A stretch of DNA of 64,000 nucleotides from Lepidodermella squamata (Eukaryota; Gastrotricha), in assembly GCA_047495785.1 (NCBI GenBank), contig JBLDXI010000032.1, forward strand, positions 558,001 through 622,000, read 5' to 3'. Shown piece by piece: positions 10,015 to 19,630 of this stretch (its first letter is position 1; each line of letters starts with the position of its first letter). A model generated the notes under the pieces. The model worked only from the letters and a program-made list of their open reading frames with translations. It did not search any database and was not told where the DNA came from. A program made the position numbers and the translations under genes.

Positions 10015-10662
10015 ATGGCTGATCACAAAATCACCCTGCACTACTTCAACGGCCGTGGCCGTGCTGAGTTGGCCCGCTTCCTGTTGGCCTATGTTGGTCG
10101 TGAATACACCGACAAGCGCTACACCATGGAGGAATGGCCGGCGATCAAGGCCAACTTCCCCCTTGGCCAGCTGCCCGTCATCGAGATCCACAAGCCCGAT
10201 GGCACCAGCGAGCACATGACCCAGAGCGCCAGCATTGTCCGCGCTATCGCCTCATGGCACGGCCTCAACGGCAAGACCCCGAAGGAAACCGCCCGTGCTG
10301 ACGAGGCCTTCGAGGCCGCGAAGGAGGTGCTGGAGGCTGGCATGAAGGCTTTCTTCGAGAAGGACGCCGCCAAGAAGGCCGAGCTGACCGAGGCTGCCAA
10401 GCAGATCGCCCACCGCATCTTCACCTTCCTGGAGGCCAAGGCCAAGGCCCACAACGGCAAGAGCGTCGCCAGCGACGAGGCCATCACCTATGCCGACGTC
10501 ACCCTCGGCCTCATCCTTGACAACGCACACAACAACAAGACCAAGGAGGAGATTGATGCCTTCTCGGCCAAGTTCCCCACCATCCATGCTATTGCCAAGT
10601 CTGTCTTGGACAACGCTGGCCTCAAGGCTTACCTTGCCACCCGCCCGGCCACTCCTTTCTAA
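10015..10662 (+). CDS. Sigma-class glutathione S-transferase, intronless and codon-biased (GST6)
   Basis: A single-exon gene of 215 residues. The catalytic Tyr lies in LHYFNGRGRAE and the Gln-Ser in MTQSASIVRA. The end is ATRPATPF. It begins at the ATG in CGCAATGGCT, 94 bases after a TATA box. Nearly every codon ends in C or G (AAG, GCC, CTC, GAG), unlike neighbouring GSTs, which use mixed third positions. That is a usual sign of very high expression, or of recent conversion from such a copy. It lacks the intron before ITYAD. Its last codons and 3' untranslated region (with AATAAA at 10689 and 10723) were copied to 15428-15545 as the left edge of a tandem duplication. Confidence 0.95.
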   Translation: MADHKITLHYFNGRGRAELARFLLAYVGREYTDKRYTMEEWPAIKANFPLGQLPVIEIHKPDGTSEHMTQSASIVRAIASWHGLNGKTPKETARADEAFEAAKEVLEAGMKAFFEKDAAKKAELTEAAKQIAHRIFTFLEAKAKAHNGKSVASDEAITYADVTLGLILDNAHNNKTKEEIDAFSAKFPTIHAIAKSVLDNAGLKAYLATRPATPF

Positions 10663-11092
10663 ACCAATCAGGACGATTTCAACTCCTGAATAAAATTTCT
10701 GTAACCACTTTGATGAAGATCAAATAAAAAGTAGTTCAGAAGTCTTCGTCTCTTTTTGAGAGAGTTTTTAGGTGTCACAAGCCAATTATCAGTTATCATC
10801 ACAACATTAAGATTATACTGATGGGGCTATATACATATGGGTGCAAGCTGTATTCAGGGTTAAAATTGATTTTGTAGTCGGTTCGATCGTCACAGTTCAT
10901 TGCATATTCACGCTTTAGGAAATCTGGGGGGAGCTTTAGGAAATTTCGACACCAAAATATGACTGACAACGTGCTAATCGTCTAGACGCGCAGTCGTCGT
11001 TATGGAAAGAGGGCGAGTCAACATTGCGCGCAGCGATACACGATGAACCTTATCATTATGATTTAACATACTGAGAAAAGCGACCATAAATA
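10663..11092. other. Spacer between GST6 and lectin gene A
   Basis: Contains the GST6 3' untranslated region and the lectin A promoter. Parts are repeated upstream of lectin B: the CACGCTTTAGGAAAT block and an ATATGACTGACA block occur here near 10912 and 10960, and again near 16540 and 16590. Confidence 0.6.
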
Positions 11093-13423
11093 ATGCGCTT
11101 TGATGCCTTGCTTTTCGCTATATGGTATGTCGCGACATTTCCTGCCATTAGCCAATCGTCGCAGATGACTTTCGAGAAATGGCTCAGCAAGCCTGAGCTG
11201 GATAATTTGCTACCAGCTACGTTGGCGCCATATTTTGACCAGCAAGTTAATTCGAAAACAGAATGCTTCTCTCACTGCATGAAAAATGCGAGTTGCAGTA
11301 GTTTGGCGTGCAGCGAGTTGAAACGCTTGTGCAAGCTGTACAGCCATCCGGGTTCTGGAAAGCCCCTTCCAAAACTGAAGCTAGACCTGGGGCAGGGTCA
11401 CAAAATGTACTATCGCAGTCACTTCTGCCCTCCCGGTTGGATAGCTGACAACGACAGCGACCGGTGTTATCTTCTTCAAAATGAAACGCTATGGCGGCAA
11501 TACTCTTGGAAGGTTTGCGACGAAAACTTTCAATCAGAGCTAGTCACATTCCAAAATGTCGATCAACGACGCCGGTTGTACGAAATTCTCAGGAATAACG
11601 CTCCTTCTAATACGACTAAATGGTGGACTGGTTATGCAGCTTTCGCAGCCAACGTCTGGCCAAGGCCCGTTCAAGAGATCAAAGGCTACATCAAACGCAT
11701 GGGAAATGTTGGCACAGATCTCGTGACTTTGACCAATGTCAAAGGACCCGAAGAATGTGCTAATAAGTGCGATCGAGTCTATCGCGACAGTTGTGTAGCT
11801 TTCACGTTCTACCGACGGGATAACTACTGCGTTTTGAAGTCGGCTTCTTCCAACGCACCGGGCGGATCAGGTGATGTTGATGCTTGGAACTATGAAAAGG
11901 TGCGAGGGCGGCCTGCAGCGCGGCGCGAGAATACGAAAATAAACTCCGCAAGTGTCAATACCTGCTACAGTGGAACCGCGGCTGCTGTGCTTACCAGTCA
12001 GAGATGCTCCGATATGTGTAAGGCAACGCGTGGCAGATGCGTTACCTTTCAATTTCGACCCGCTCCTCTGACGCCAGGTGGCACTTGCTGCCTGTTCTAC
12101 AACTCATTGTTCACATCAAGGGCAGTCGAAGCTGGCACGTTGTTATACGATTTGGTTGAAATTGACAAAGCCCCTTGCATTTTCGGTCAGCGGTATCACG
12201 ACAGTTGTTTAACGATAGCTTATGGCGACTTTCTACCCGCTACGCTTCAAAATGCTCGTTGCTCTGAAATGGGCGGTATTTTGACGGCCCCTATCGATGG
12301 ATCCCAAAAGTATCGACTCATAACTGTCGCCAGTGATCGGCTGGCTAACTTGGGCTTTAGCTTCCCTAATTTCATCATGGACTATGGCGCTATGAACCCC
12401 AGTACCTACCCGAATCCAGCGAATTGGACGACCCAAATTAATAAGCTGTACCTTGCTGGGTCGCCAGCCTATGAACTTTGGCCTTGGAGTGAGCCGCCGA
12501 GTTTGAATTCCGGAGAGTGGCTATGTGGTGCTGGGAAGAACCAGTTTCAGGATTTTGGAGTGGACGTCAGCAATCGAATCCTGTGTGAAATTCCCACATC
12601 TCAGTCTTACCCTCAAAATTGTCGATTCACGACGCCTGGTCGCGAATACAACGGAAGAATGACGAAAACGTCAAGTGGAGCTTTATGCGCTATGTGGAAC
12701 GGGACTGAATACAACTCAGCGGCAAAAAGCTTTCCTGAACTACACGTGTTTCATCGATACTGCAGGAACCCCGACATAGCTCGAATGCCGAAAGGGCCGT
12801 TCTGCATGAGGCAGGACAGCAAAACTACACCTGAATATTGCGACCCGCCCCCGATGTGCCCCGAAACCGATTGGGCACAGGGCCAAGTTTTTGACAACCC
12901 ATCCATTCCTTTTGCAACCATAAGTCCAACTAATGACTCTTATGAGTGGACTACTCAAAAATTTGATTTCAAGGCTAATGGAATCTGCAGCTTGGACATG
13001 AGTAACTGGTGTCCTTATTACTTTGGAGGGAGTTGCTACGTAATATACAAATTGCCAAGATTTCGCGCCGAAGCTAAGGCTATTTGTCAGCAAACTAATT
13101 CTCACCTGTTAACAATTGAAAGTGAAGCCGAACAATTGTACATTAACAGCATAATAATGAGTCAAGGAGCAAAATGGATGGCCTCGTTGTACGGCTATCA
13201 CCTGGGCTTGCAACGGCTCAATCCAAGTGATATGTTCACGACTTGGGATACCGGAACGCCTGTTACCTTTACATTTTACATGGCAAACAAACCGTCAGCT
13301 TCAGCTACGGCGGACTGCGTCTATTTCGGGTATCTTGACACTGTCTATTCCAGCGAGTGGTACGATCAAGGTTGCAGTCTGATTGAGGCGTATCCTATAT
13401 GCGAAATTGAATTGGCTGGTTGA
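11093..13423 (+). CDS. Secreted multidomain C-type lectin/PAN protein A
   Basis: A single-exon gene of 776 residues. Residues 1-21 form a signal peptide (LLFAIWYVATFPAISQ). A PAN/apple-like cysteine module (ECFSHCMKNASCSSLAC) comes next, then a C-type lectin-like domain from CPPGWIADNDSDRCYLL to the WWTGYAAF region. Two further PAN-like modules follow (PEECANKCDRVYRDSCVAF and QRCSDMCKATRGRCVTFQF). A second lectin-like domain begins at CIFGQRYHDSC and a third at CPYYFGGSCYVIYK, ending CEIELAG. The many cysteines and NxT/S sites fit an extracellular sugar- or protein-binding role such as immunity or matrix; this is inference. Canonical EPN/QPD calcium-site triplets were not seen. Poly(A) signal at 13569-13574. 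Confidence 0.85.
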   Translation: MRFDALLFAIWYVATFPAISQSSQMTFEKWLSKPELDNLLPATLAPYFDQQVNSKTECFSHCMKNASCSSLACSELKRLCKLYSHPGSGKPLPKLKLDLGQGHKMYYRSHFCPPGWIADNDSDRCYLLQNETLWRQYSWKVCDENFQSELVTFQNVDQRRRLYEILRNNAPSNTTKWWTGYAAFAANVWPRPVQEIKGYIKRMGNVGTDLVTLTNVKGPEECANKCDRVYRDSCVAFTFYRRDNYCVLKSASSNAPGGSGDVDAWNYEKVRGRPAARRENTKINSASVNTCYSGTAAAVLTSQRCSDMCKATRGRCVTFQFRPAPLTPGGTCCLFYNSLFTSRAVEAGTLLYDLVEIDKAPCIFGQRYHDSCLTIAYGDFLPATLQNARCSEMGGILTAPIDGSQKYRLITVASDRLANLGFSFPNFIMDYGAMNPSTYPNPANWTTQINKLYLAGSPAYELWPWSEPPSLNSGEWLCGAGKNQFQDFGVDVSNRILCEIPTSQSYPQNCRFTTPGREYNGRMTKTSSGALCAMWNGTEYNSAAKSFPELHVFHRYCRNPDIARMPKGPFCMRQDSKTTPEYCDPPPMCPETDWAQGQVFDNPSIPFATISPTNDSYEWTTQKFDFKANGICSLDMSNWCPYYFGGSCYVIYKLPRFRAEAKAICQQTNSHLLTIESEAEQLYINSIIMSQGAKWMASLYGYHLGLQRLNPSDMFTTWDTGTPVTFTFYMANKPSASATADCVYFGYLDTVYSSEWYDQGCSLIEAYPICEIELAG

Positions 13424-13628
13424 TCCGAACTGAGGCCTTCAGTTGCAATCTGCAATGTCTGCTAATCAGAATGACTGCGAAGTGTAACATAGATTTTCAT
13501 CAGCTCTCTCATTCTCTATGATCTCTCTCTGCACAATAACCTGATACAATTTATCACTATGCCTAGTGAATAAAACATAGTTTTTTTAATTCAGACTCCA
13601 TTATCAGTCATTTTTTTCGAAACCGCAA

Positions 13629-13639
13629 GTCGGTCAAAA
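13629..13639 (+). promoter_or_regulatory. GTCGGTCAAAA element, distal, GST7
   Basis: Exact copy of the cluster's shared element, 346 bases before the GST7 ATG. Confidence 0.55.
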
Positions 13640-13862
13640 ACCATGACCCAGATTTAGCTACTAAAGGCATCCGCTCAGAGTGCGCTCTGAATGAATTAAA
13701 CCCCTCTTTTAAAGTAAAATTGCCGCGTGATCCATCACCACGCCGAAAAAAACATCACAAAGGGAGAGATGCTGTATATGCTGTAGGTATACTATGTTTG
13801 CTATTGGTAAACATAGCAGCTAACAGGCACCATTTCTCTATACGAATTGATTTTTTTGCCTG

Positions 13863-13873
13863 TTTTCACCGAC
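13863..13873 (-). promoter_or_regulatory. GTCGGTCAAAA-type element, proximal, GST7
   Basis: TTTTCACCGAC, the inverted element with one mismatch, 13 bases before the TATA box. The same arrangement occurs in the duplicated promoter at 19527. Confidence 0.5.
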
Positions 13874-13886
13874 ATTGAATAGCGCT

Positions 13887-13895
13887 CATAAATAC
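13887..13895 (+). promoter_or_regulatory. TATA box of GST7
   Basis: CATAAATAC 88 bases upstream of the ATG. Confidence 0.55.
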
Positions 13896-13974
13896 CGGGG
13901 GCACTGCCGCTTTTTTTGCCACACCTGCAGCCCATTTTCCTTTTGCTATTGATTGATAAATTTCTCACCGAAAC

Positions 13975-14613
13975 ATGGATAAAATAACACTTCATTACTT
14001 CAACGGTAAAGGACGCGCTGAGCCATCTCGATTTCTGCTCGCCTATGTCGGCAAGGAATACAAAGATCAGCGTTACGCCAGGGAGGACTGGCCAGCTTTC
14101 AAGCCCCAGTGTCCTCTGCAACAGCTGCCAGTTCTAGAATTCACGAACAAAGACGGGAAGTCAGTCATGCTGGCCCAAAGTGCCTCGATTTTCAGAACTC
14201 TGGCTTTATTCTTTGGTTTGAACGGCAAAACCATGGAGCAGCAAGCTCGAGCTGACGAAGCATTCGAAGCCCAACGAGAGATACTGGAGGCAAATGCCAA
14301 GGTTCTCTTCGAAAAAGACCCCGCAAAGAAAGCTGAACTTCAGAAGGCAGCTCAGGACATTGGCGCTCGTGTTTGGCCATTTTTGGAGAAACGAGCCAAG
14401 GAGAGCGGTGGAAAAGGCCTGGTGGCGGCGGATCACGTGACCTACCCGGACATTGTTCTCGGATTTATGTGGGATAACTTCCATGACCGGCCCAAGGATG
14501 AAATCGACGCTTTTTCCGCCAAATTTCCAACTATTTCCGATATCGGCAAGAAAATTTTGGACAATCCTGGTATCAAAGCCTACCTTGCCAAGCGTCCTAA
14601 AACGGAGTTCTGA
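13975..14613 (+). CDS. Sigma-class glutathione S-transferase, intronless (GST7)
   Basis: Single exon, 212 residues. MDKITLHYFNGKGRAEPSR carries the catalytic Tyr, and MLAQSASIFRT the glutathione-binding Gln-Ser. The sequence VTYPDIVLGFMWDN replaces the usual TYAD segment and has no intron there. It is most like GST8 (shared KPQCPLQQ and NRP/KRPKTEF end) and then GST5. AATAAA at 14618-14623 is only a few bases past the stop, with another near 14726. It is the GST of the first copy of the 4.8-kb tandem unit. Confidence 0.94.
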   Translation: MDKITLHYFNGKGRAEPSRFLLAYVGKEYKDQRYAREDWPAFKPQCPLQQLPVLEFTNKDGKSVMLAQSASIFRTLALFFGLNGKTMEQQARADEAFEAQREILEANAKVLFEKDPAKKAELQKAAQDIGARVWPFLEKRAKESGGKGLVAADHVTYPDIVLGFMWDNFHDRPKDEIDAFSAKFPTISDIGKKILDNPGIKAYLAKRPKTEF

Positions 14614-15427
14614 AGATAATAAATGATATTATTATACATACCTGCCTATATAAAAATATTGACTCGAGCTTTGTCTTATTTGTTGAATACTCCGGTATTT
14701 CTATTCCTTTTCGTATGGTTGAAAATAAATCACGCCTTGTCGCGATTTTATTTTATTCTTTACTAATAATCTACAGAAGTGCCAAGTCTGTTTCGGACAT
14801 TAAATGCTTACCTCAATTTTCTTCAACTGCGCCGCGTTCTGAAAGTGAGGGCCAGGCCTTATACTGAAAATCGCGGCGAATTTCGACCCATTTAGTTGGA
14901 TTTTGTTTATTAAATCGTGAACATTCCAGGAATTGGCATTTTCGGCCAGGTTACTCATTCAAAATTTGGTTTCACTTAAAAGCAAGACTTTTGTTTAGAA
15001 TTTCTCGCAAATATTGATGGACCGGGTAGTTCTAAACAACCTGAGCAAACGAGTATTCCGCAACAAAAATAAATCAGGGACTTCAAAAGAGCAGGCAAAA
15101 AATCAATAAAGCAGTCTGAAGATCTTGACAAAAAATGGTGACAAAAAAGACAGATGACTATTTCGAGATCCCCCTTCACAAACATTTCGAGCTCATTTGT
15201 CAATTTTTACCCGCTCAAATGCGTTTAGATTTTCTAATTCGCCAAAACTCACGATTGTTCACATTTTGTTGCTCTTTGATCGCTGCAATTCGTAGCCGAA
15301 ACCGTTGATTCTGCGCGAGACAACTTGGAAACTCCGGTCAGACTCTTTTCAGCGATGCGAGAACCAACGCAGCGTCTTCCCAACTTTGATCGCACCGTCT
15401 CTCATGTAATAAATGTTCATAAATGTT

Positions 15428-15545
15428 CGCCCGGCCACTCCTTTCTAAACCAATCAGGACGATTTCAACTCCTGAATAAAATTCTGTAACCACTTTGATG
15501 AACGTCAAATAAAAAGTAGTTCAGAAGTCTTCGTCTCTTTTTGAT
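15428..15545 (+). pseudogene. Duplicated 3' end of GST6
   Basis: Copies the last codons (ending in ACTCCTTTCTAA) and the 3' untranslated region of GST6, including both AATAAA signals, with very few changes. Nothing upstream encodes the rest of a GST, so it is a duplication edge, not a gene. Confidence 0.85.
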
Positions 15546-16302
15546 CTTACAATGCTATTGAGATAGTATTTAGGTATCACCAACCATTTATCATCAGAAT
15601 ATTAAAACCCTTTCATGGCGGAATTTTTCATCTGCGGGAGAAAAAATATTTTACGGCAGTTCCAGAGGTCTTCGAAGGCCCTGATCACGATTTTGAAACC
15701 CGGTTGTCTATTTATCTATCACCGTTAAGGCTGTAAAAAACTGCCCGAAATCGCCCTATCCGCCTGGCTGATTTCAGGCGATCTTTCGAACACCCAAATT
15801 TCCGTGTCAGGCGTCTTCAGCTTTGGAATTTTAGATTCTTAATTACTCTCACGAAAATCCCCAAGAGGCTCAGCATTCAGATCTGAATTCTGCTTTTCCA
15901 GTTTTCCTCCCGACAGTCACGTACTCCGCCTGTATTAAAGTCTGGGCGGACGAATTCGGCCGGTTTGATTGAATTTCAATAGCGTCGTCATTTTTAATTT
16001 CCAACTGAAAAAAATTGACACAGAGGCCAATGAGACTATGGCGCATAAAAAATGATCAGAATGAACCTTTCAAGTTGAAAAAATCGAAATTTCAATCTCA
16101 GGTAGACTATTTTCGAATTGCTAGTATGTCCTGACCATGCAAGGTAATAGTTTCCAGGTCTTAAAGCCTTGTAGCCAACATCGAAAAGCAACATTCCTCA
16201 AAGGGCGATCAAGAATTCATCAAATTTAATTTTCTGCGAATTTTCGAAATCGTCGAAATTCCGAAATCGTCCTTCCCGCCGTGAAACGGTAACATTGCAT
16301 CA

Positions 16303-16482
16303 TGCCGCGGGGTTGGCGACAGAACGACTTGAATAGAAGCAATTGGCGCAATGCATTTGATGCAAAGAAAAAACTGGCGTTTTAATAATGATAAGGCACG
16401 CGACTGACTTGGCCGAGATGCAGAAAGTTAGTGTTTACGTCTTTTGTTTCTATTCTCGGCGTTCTGTCGCCCACCCCGCGAT
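16303..16482. mobile_element. Short non-autonomous element with terminal inverted repeats
   Basis: The left end CGCGGGGTTGGCGACAGAAC is matched by the inverted right end (GTTCTGTCGCCCACCCCGCG), and the match continues to GAATAGAA, giving arms of about 34 bases around a 110-base interior with no coding capacity. This is the form of a miniature inverted-repeat transposable element. A clear target-site duplication was not established. Confidence 0.65.
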
Positions 16483-16750
16483 ATTATACTCATGGTGCGT
16501 ATGCGTGCAGGCTTTATTCAAAGTTTAATCGATTCATGCTCACGCTTTAGGAAATGTCCGGCTGCAACTTGATGAAGTTCCGATACAATAATATGACTGA
16601 CAGCTTCACTGTGCACGCAGTACGATCGTCTTGGGCGCCGTTGTGGAAGACACCTGGTAACGTGCCAATATCGCACACAGCGATACAACTAACCCTAGCC
16701 GACTGAGCAGACTATCGCTTTTCTTTTTCCTGGGAAAATCGACCATAGCA

Positions 16751-19096
16751 ATGCTCATCGATGCCTTTATTTCATCTATATTGCTGCTCGTGGCATCTCC
16801 TACCATTTGTCAATCGTCGATGATTACTTTCGAGAAATGGCTTTCCAAGCCTGAGTTGGATAATTTGCTGCCGGCTACTTTGATGCCATACTTTGACCAG
16901 CAAGTTAATTCGAAAACAGAATGCTTTTCTCACTGCACGAAGAATGCGAGTTGCAGTAGTTTGGCTTACAGCGAGTTGAAACGCTTGTGCAAGCTGTACA
17001 GTCATCCGGGTTCTGCAAAACCGCTGCCAAAACTGAAGCTAGACTTGGGGCAGGGTCACAAAATGTACTATCGCAGTCACTTCTGCCCACCTGGTTGGAT
17101 AGCGGACAACGATAGCGATCGGTGTTATCTTCTTCAAAACGAAACGCTCTGGCGTCAATACTCCTGGAAGGCTTGCGACGAAAACTTTCAATCAGAGCTA
17201 GTCACTTTCCAAAATATTGATCAACGCCGCCGACTGTACGAAATTCTCAAGAATAACGCGCCTTCTAATACGACTAAATGGTGGACTGGTTATGCAGCTT
17301 TCGCAGCCAACGTCTGGCCAAGGCCCGTTCAAGAGATTAAAGGCTACATCAAACGCATGGGAAATGTTGGCTTAGATCTCGTGACGTTGACCAATATCAA
17401 AGGACCCGAGGAATGTGCTAATAAGTGCGATCGAGTCTATCGCGACAGCTGTGTTGCTTTCACGTTCTACCGACGAGATAACTACTGCGTTTTGAAGTCG
17501 GCTTCTTCAAACTCACCGGGCGGATCGGGTGATGTTGATGCTTGGAACTATGAAAAAGTGCGAGGACGGCCTGCAGCGCGGCGTGAGAATACAAAAATTA
17601 ACTCCGCAAATGTCAATAACTGCTACAGTGGAACCACGGATGCTGTGCTTACCCTTCAGAGATGCGCCGATATGTGTAAGGCAACGCGTGGCAGATGCGT
17701 GACCTTTCAATTTCGACCCGCTCCTCTGGCGCCTGGTGGAACTTGCTGCCTGTTCTACGAATCATTGTTCAACTCAAGATTGCCCGAAGTTGGAACGTAT
17801 GTCTACGATTTGGTTGAAATTAACAACCGCCCTTGCATTTTCGGCCAGCGGTATCACGACAGTTGTTTAACGATAGCTTATGGCGACTTTCTACCCGCTA
17901 CGCTTCAAAATGCTCGTTGCTCTGAAATGGGCGGTATTTTGACGGCCCCTATCGATGGATCCCAAAAGTATCGACTCATAACTGTCGCCAGTGATCGGCT
18001 GGCTAACTTGGGTTTTAGCTACCCTAATTTCATTATGGACTATGGCGCTATGAACCCCAGTACCTACCCGAATCCAGCAAATTGGACGACCCAAATTAAC
18101 AAGCTGTACCTTGCTGGGTCGCCAGCCTATGAACTTTGGCCTTGGAGTGAGCCGCCGAGTTTGAATTCCGGAGAGTGGCTATGTGGTGCTGGGAAGAACC
18201 AGTTTCAGGATTTTGGAGTGGACGTCAGCAATCGAATCCTGTGTGAAATTCCCACATCTCAGTCTTACCCTCAAAACTGTCGATTCACGCCATCAGGTCG
18301 CGAATACAACGGAAGAATGACGAAAACGTCAAGTGGAGCTTTATGCGCTATGTGGAACGGGACTGAATACAACTCAGCGGCAAAAAGCTTTCCTGAACTA
18401 CACGTGTTTCATCGATACTGCAGGAACCCCGACATAGCTCGGATGCCGAAAGGACCTTTCTGCATGAGGCAGGACAGCAAAACTACGCCTGAATACTGCG
18501 ACCTGCCCCCGATGTGCCCCGAAACAGATTGGGCGCAGGGCCAAGTTTTTGACAGCCCATCCATTCCGTTTGCAACCATAAGTCCAACTAATGACTCTTA
18601 TGAGTGGACTACTCAAAAATTTGATTTCAAGGCTAACGGAATCTGCAGCTTGGACATGAGTAACTGGTGTCCTTATTACTTTGGAGGGAGTTGCTACGTA
18701 ATATACAAATTGCCAAGATTTCGCGCCGAAGCTAAGGCTATTTGTCAGCAAACTAATTCTCACCTGTTAACAATTGAAAGTGAAGCCGAACAATTGTACA
18801 TTAACAGCATAATAATGAGTCAAGGAGCAAAATGGATGGCCTCGTTGTACGGCTATCACCTGGGCTTGCAACGGCTCAATCCAAGTGATATGTTCACGAC
18901 TTGGGATACCGGAACTCCTGTTACCTTCACGTTTTACTTGGCAGACAGACCATATCCGTTCAGCAAGCCAATTTCCTCTCAAGTGGGCTGCATCTACTTC
19001 GGGTATCATGACTCTATCTATTCCAGCGAGTGGTACGATGACAGTTGCAGTCTGGTTGAGGCGTATCCTATATGTGAAATTGAATTGGCTGGTTGA
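16751..19096 (+). CDS. Secreted multidomain C-type lectin/PAN protein B
   Basis: Single exon, 781 residues, with the same domain order as protein A: signal peptide (MLIDAFISSILLLVASPTIC), PAN-like module, lectin-like domain, two PAN-like modules, second and third lectin-like domains. Long blocks are identical or nearly so to A at DNA level (for example 17843-18010 and 18594-18915). Other parts differ: the signal peptide, and a segment near the end where B has ADRPYPFSKPISSQVGC and A has ANKPSASATADC. It arose with the 4.8-kb tandem duplication and has probably been homogenised by gene conversion since. Start chosen at the first ATG, which gives the signal peptide. Confidence 0.85.
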   Translation: MLIDAFISSILLLVASPTICQSSMITFEKWLSKPELDNLLPATLMPYFDQQVNSKTECFSHCTKNASCSSLAYSELKRLCKLYSHPGSAKPLPKLKLDLGQGHKMYYRSHFCPPGWIADNDSDRCYLLQNETLWRQYSWKACDENFQSELVTFQNIDQRRRLYEILKNNAPSNTTKWWTGYAAFAANVWPRPVQEIKGYIKRMGNVGLDLVTLTNIKGPEECANKCDRVYRDSCVAFTFYRRDNYCVLKSASSNSPGGSGDVDAWNYEKVRGRPAARRENTKINSANVNNCYSGTTDAVLTLQRCADMCKATRGRCVTFQFRPAPLAPGGTCCLFYESLFNSRLPEVGTYVYDLVEINNRPCIFGQRYHDSCLTIAYGDFLPATLQNARCSEMGGILTAPIDGSQKYRLITVASDRLANLGFSYPNFIMDYGAMNPSTYPNPANWTTQINKLYLAGSPAYELWPWSEPPSLNSGEWLCGAGKNQFQDFGVDVSNRILCEIPTSQSYPQNCRFTPSGREYNGRMTKTSSGALCAMWNGTEYNSAAKSFPELHVFHRYCRNPDIARMPKGPFCMRQDSKTTPEYCDLPPMCPETDWAQGQVFDSPSIPFATISPTNDSYEWTTQKFDFKANGICSLDMSNWCPYYFGGSCYVIYKLPRFRAEAKAICQQTNSHLLTIESEAEQLYINSIIMSQGAKWMASLYGYHLGLQRLNPSDMFTTWDTGTPVTFTFYLADRPYPFSKPISSQVGCIYFGYHDSIYSSEWYDDSCSLVEAYPICEIELAG

Positions 19097-19279
19097 TACA
19101 AACTGAGGCCATCAGTCGCAATGTGCAAGGCCTAGCAGGGATGACCGCTAAGTAAAAAATTTTATTATATCATTTTATCTCTCATTCTGTTCTATATAAT
19201 CTCTATGTGTATAATAAATTTCCCATTTTTTTTTGAACTTCGGATTCCTGATGGAAGAATATTTTTTTTTAAACCGTAA

Positions 19280-19290
19280 GTCGGTCAAAA
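19280..19290 (+). promoter_or_regulatory. GTCGGTCAAAA element, distal, GST relic
   Basis: Exact copy, in the same place as the GST7 distal element. Confidence 0.5.
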
Positions 19291-19526
19291 AACACAGGAA
19301 TCATATTCAGCTATCTAAGGTCTCCGCTCAGATCGACTAGGCTCTGAATGAATTGAACTCCTCTTTTGAAGTAAAATCGCCCCGTGATCCACGTGGCGAA
19401 AAAACATCAAAAGAAGAAATGAAAGCAGGTGCTATGATATGCTGCTACGAGCATGCTATGTGTGCTACTGGTGAACATTGCAGCTAGTACGCCCTATGTC
19501 TTTATACGAATTGATTTTTTTGCCTA

Positions 19527-19537
19527 TTTTGACCGAC
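19527..19537 (-). promoter_or_regulatory. GTCGGTCAAAA element, proximal, GST relic
   Basis: TTTTGACCGAC, an exact inverted copy 13 bases before CATAAATAC (19551-19559). Confidence 0.5.
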
Positions 19538-19630
19538 ATTGAATAGCGCTCATAAATACCTGCACTGCCGCTTTTTTTGACACACCTGCAGCTCATTTTC
19601 CTTTTGCGATTGATTGATGCTCAACAAAAC

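Larger units (their letters stand above)
13424..13974. other. Spacer and promoter of GST7
   Basis: Holds the lectin A 3' end, two copies of the GTCGGTCAAAA element and a TATA box. It is repeated at 19097-19630 before the GST relic. No coding sequence is supported. Confidence 0.7.
10642..15427. repeat. Tandem duplication, first copy
   Basis: Runs from the last codons of GST6 through lectin A, GST7 and its downstream spacer. It is repeated at 15428-20090 with the same order. The junction CGCCCGGCCACTCC at 15428 abuts the unit's right end (ATGTAATAAATGTT). The offset between copies at the junction is 4786 bases. See the second copy for insertions and losses. Confidence 0.85.
14614..16750. other. 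Long spacer with duplication junction
   Basis: No gene is supported. 14743-14937 and 15228-15420 are repeated at 19704-20090; the middle part (about 14940-15227) is missing from that copy. 15428-15610 repeats the GST6 end. About 15612-16484 is sequence with no counterpart in the first copy, including a short inverted-repeat element at 16303-16482. 16490-16750 is the lectin B promoter. Confidence 0.65.
19097..19630. other. Spacer and orphaned GST promoter
   Basis: Duplicate of the GST7 promoter with both GTCGGTCAAAA-type elements and the CATAAATAC box preserved, now in front of a gene relic. Confidence 0.7.

Noticed and set aside
10119-10587. Long Ala/Leu-rich minus-strand frames over GST6.
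   Set aside because: Produced by the C/G-rich third codon positions of GST6 read backwards.
12740-18763. Matching 121-codon minus-strand frames inside both lectin genes (12740-13105 and 18398-18763).
   Set aside because: They are mirror images of conserved coding sequence on the other strand; their similarity follows from the duplication, and no start context or domain supports them.
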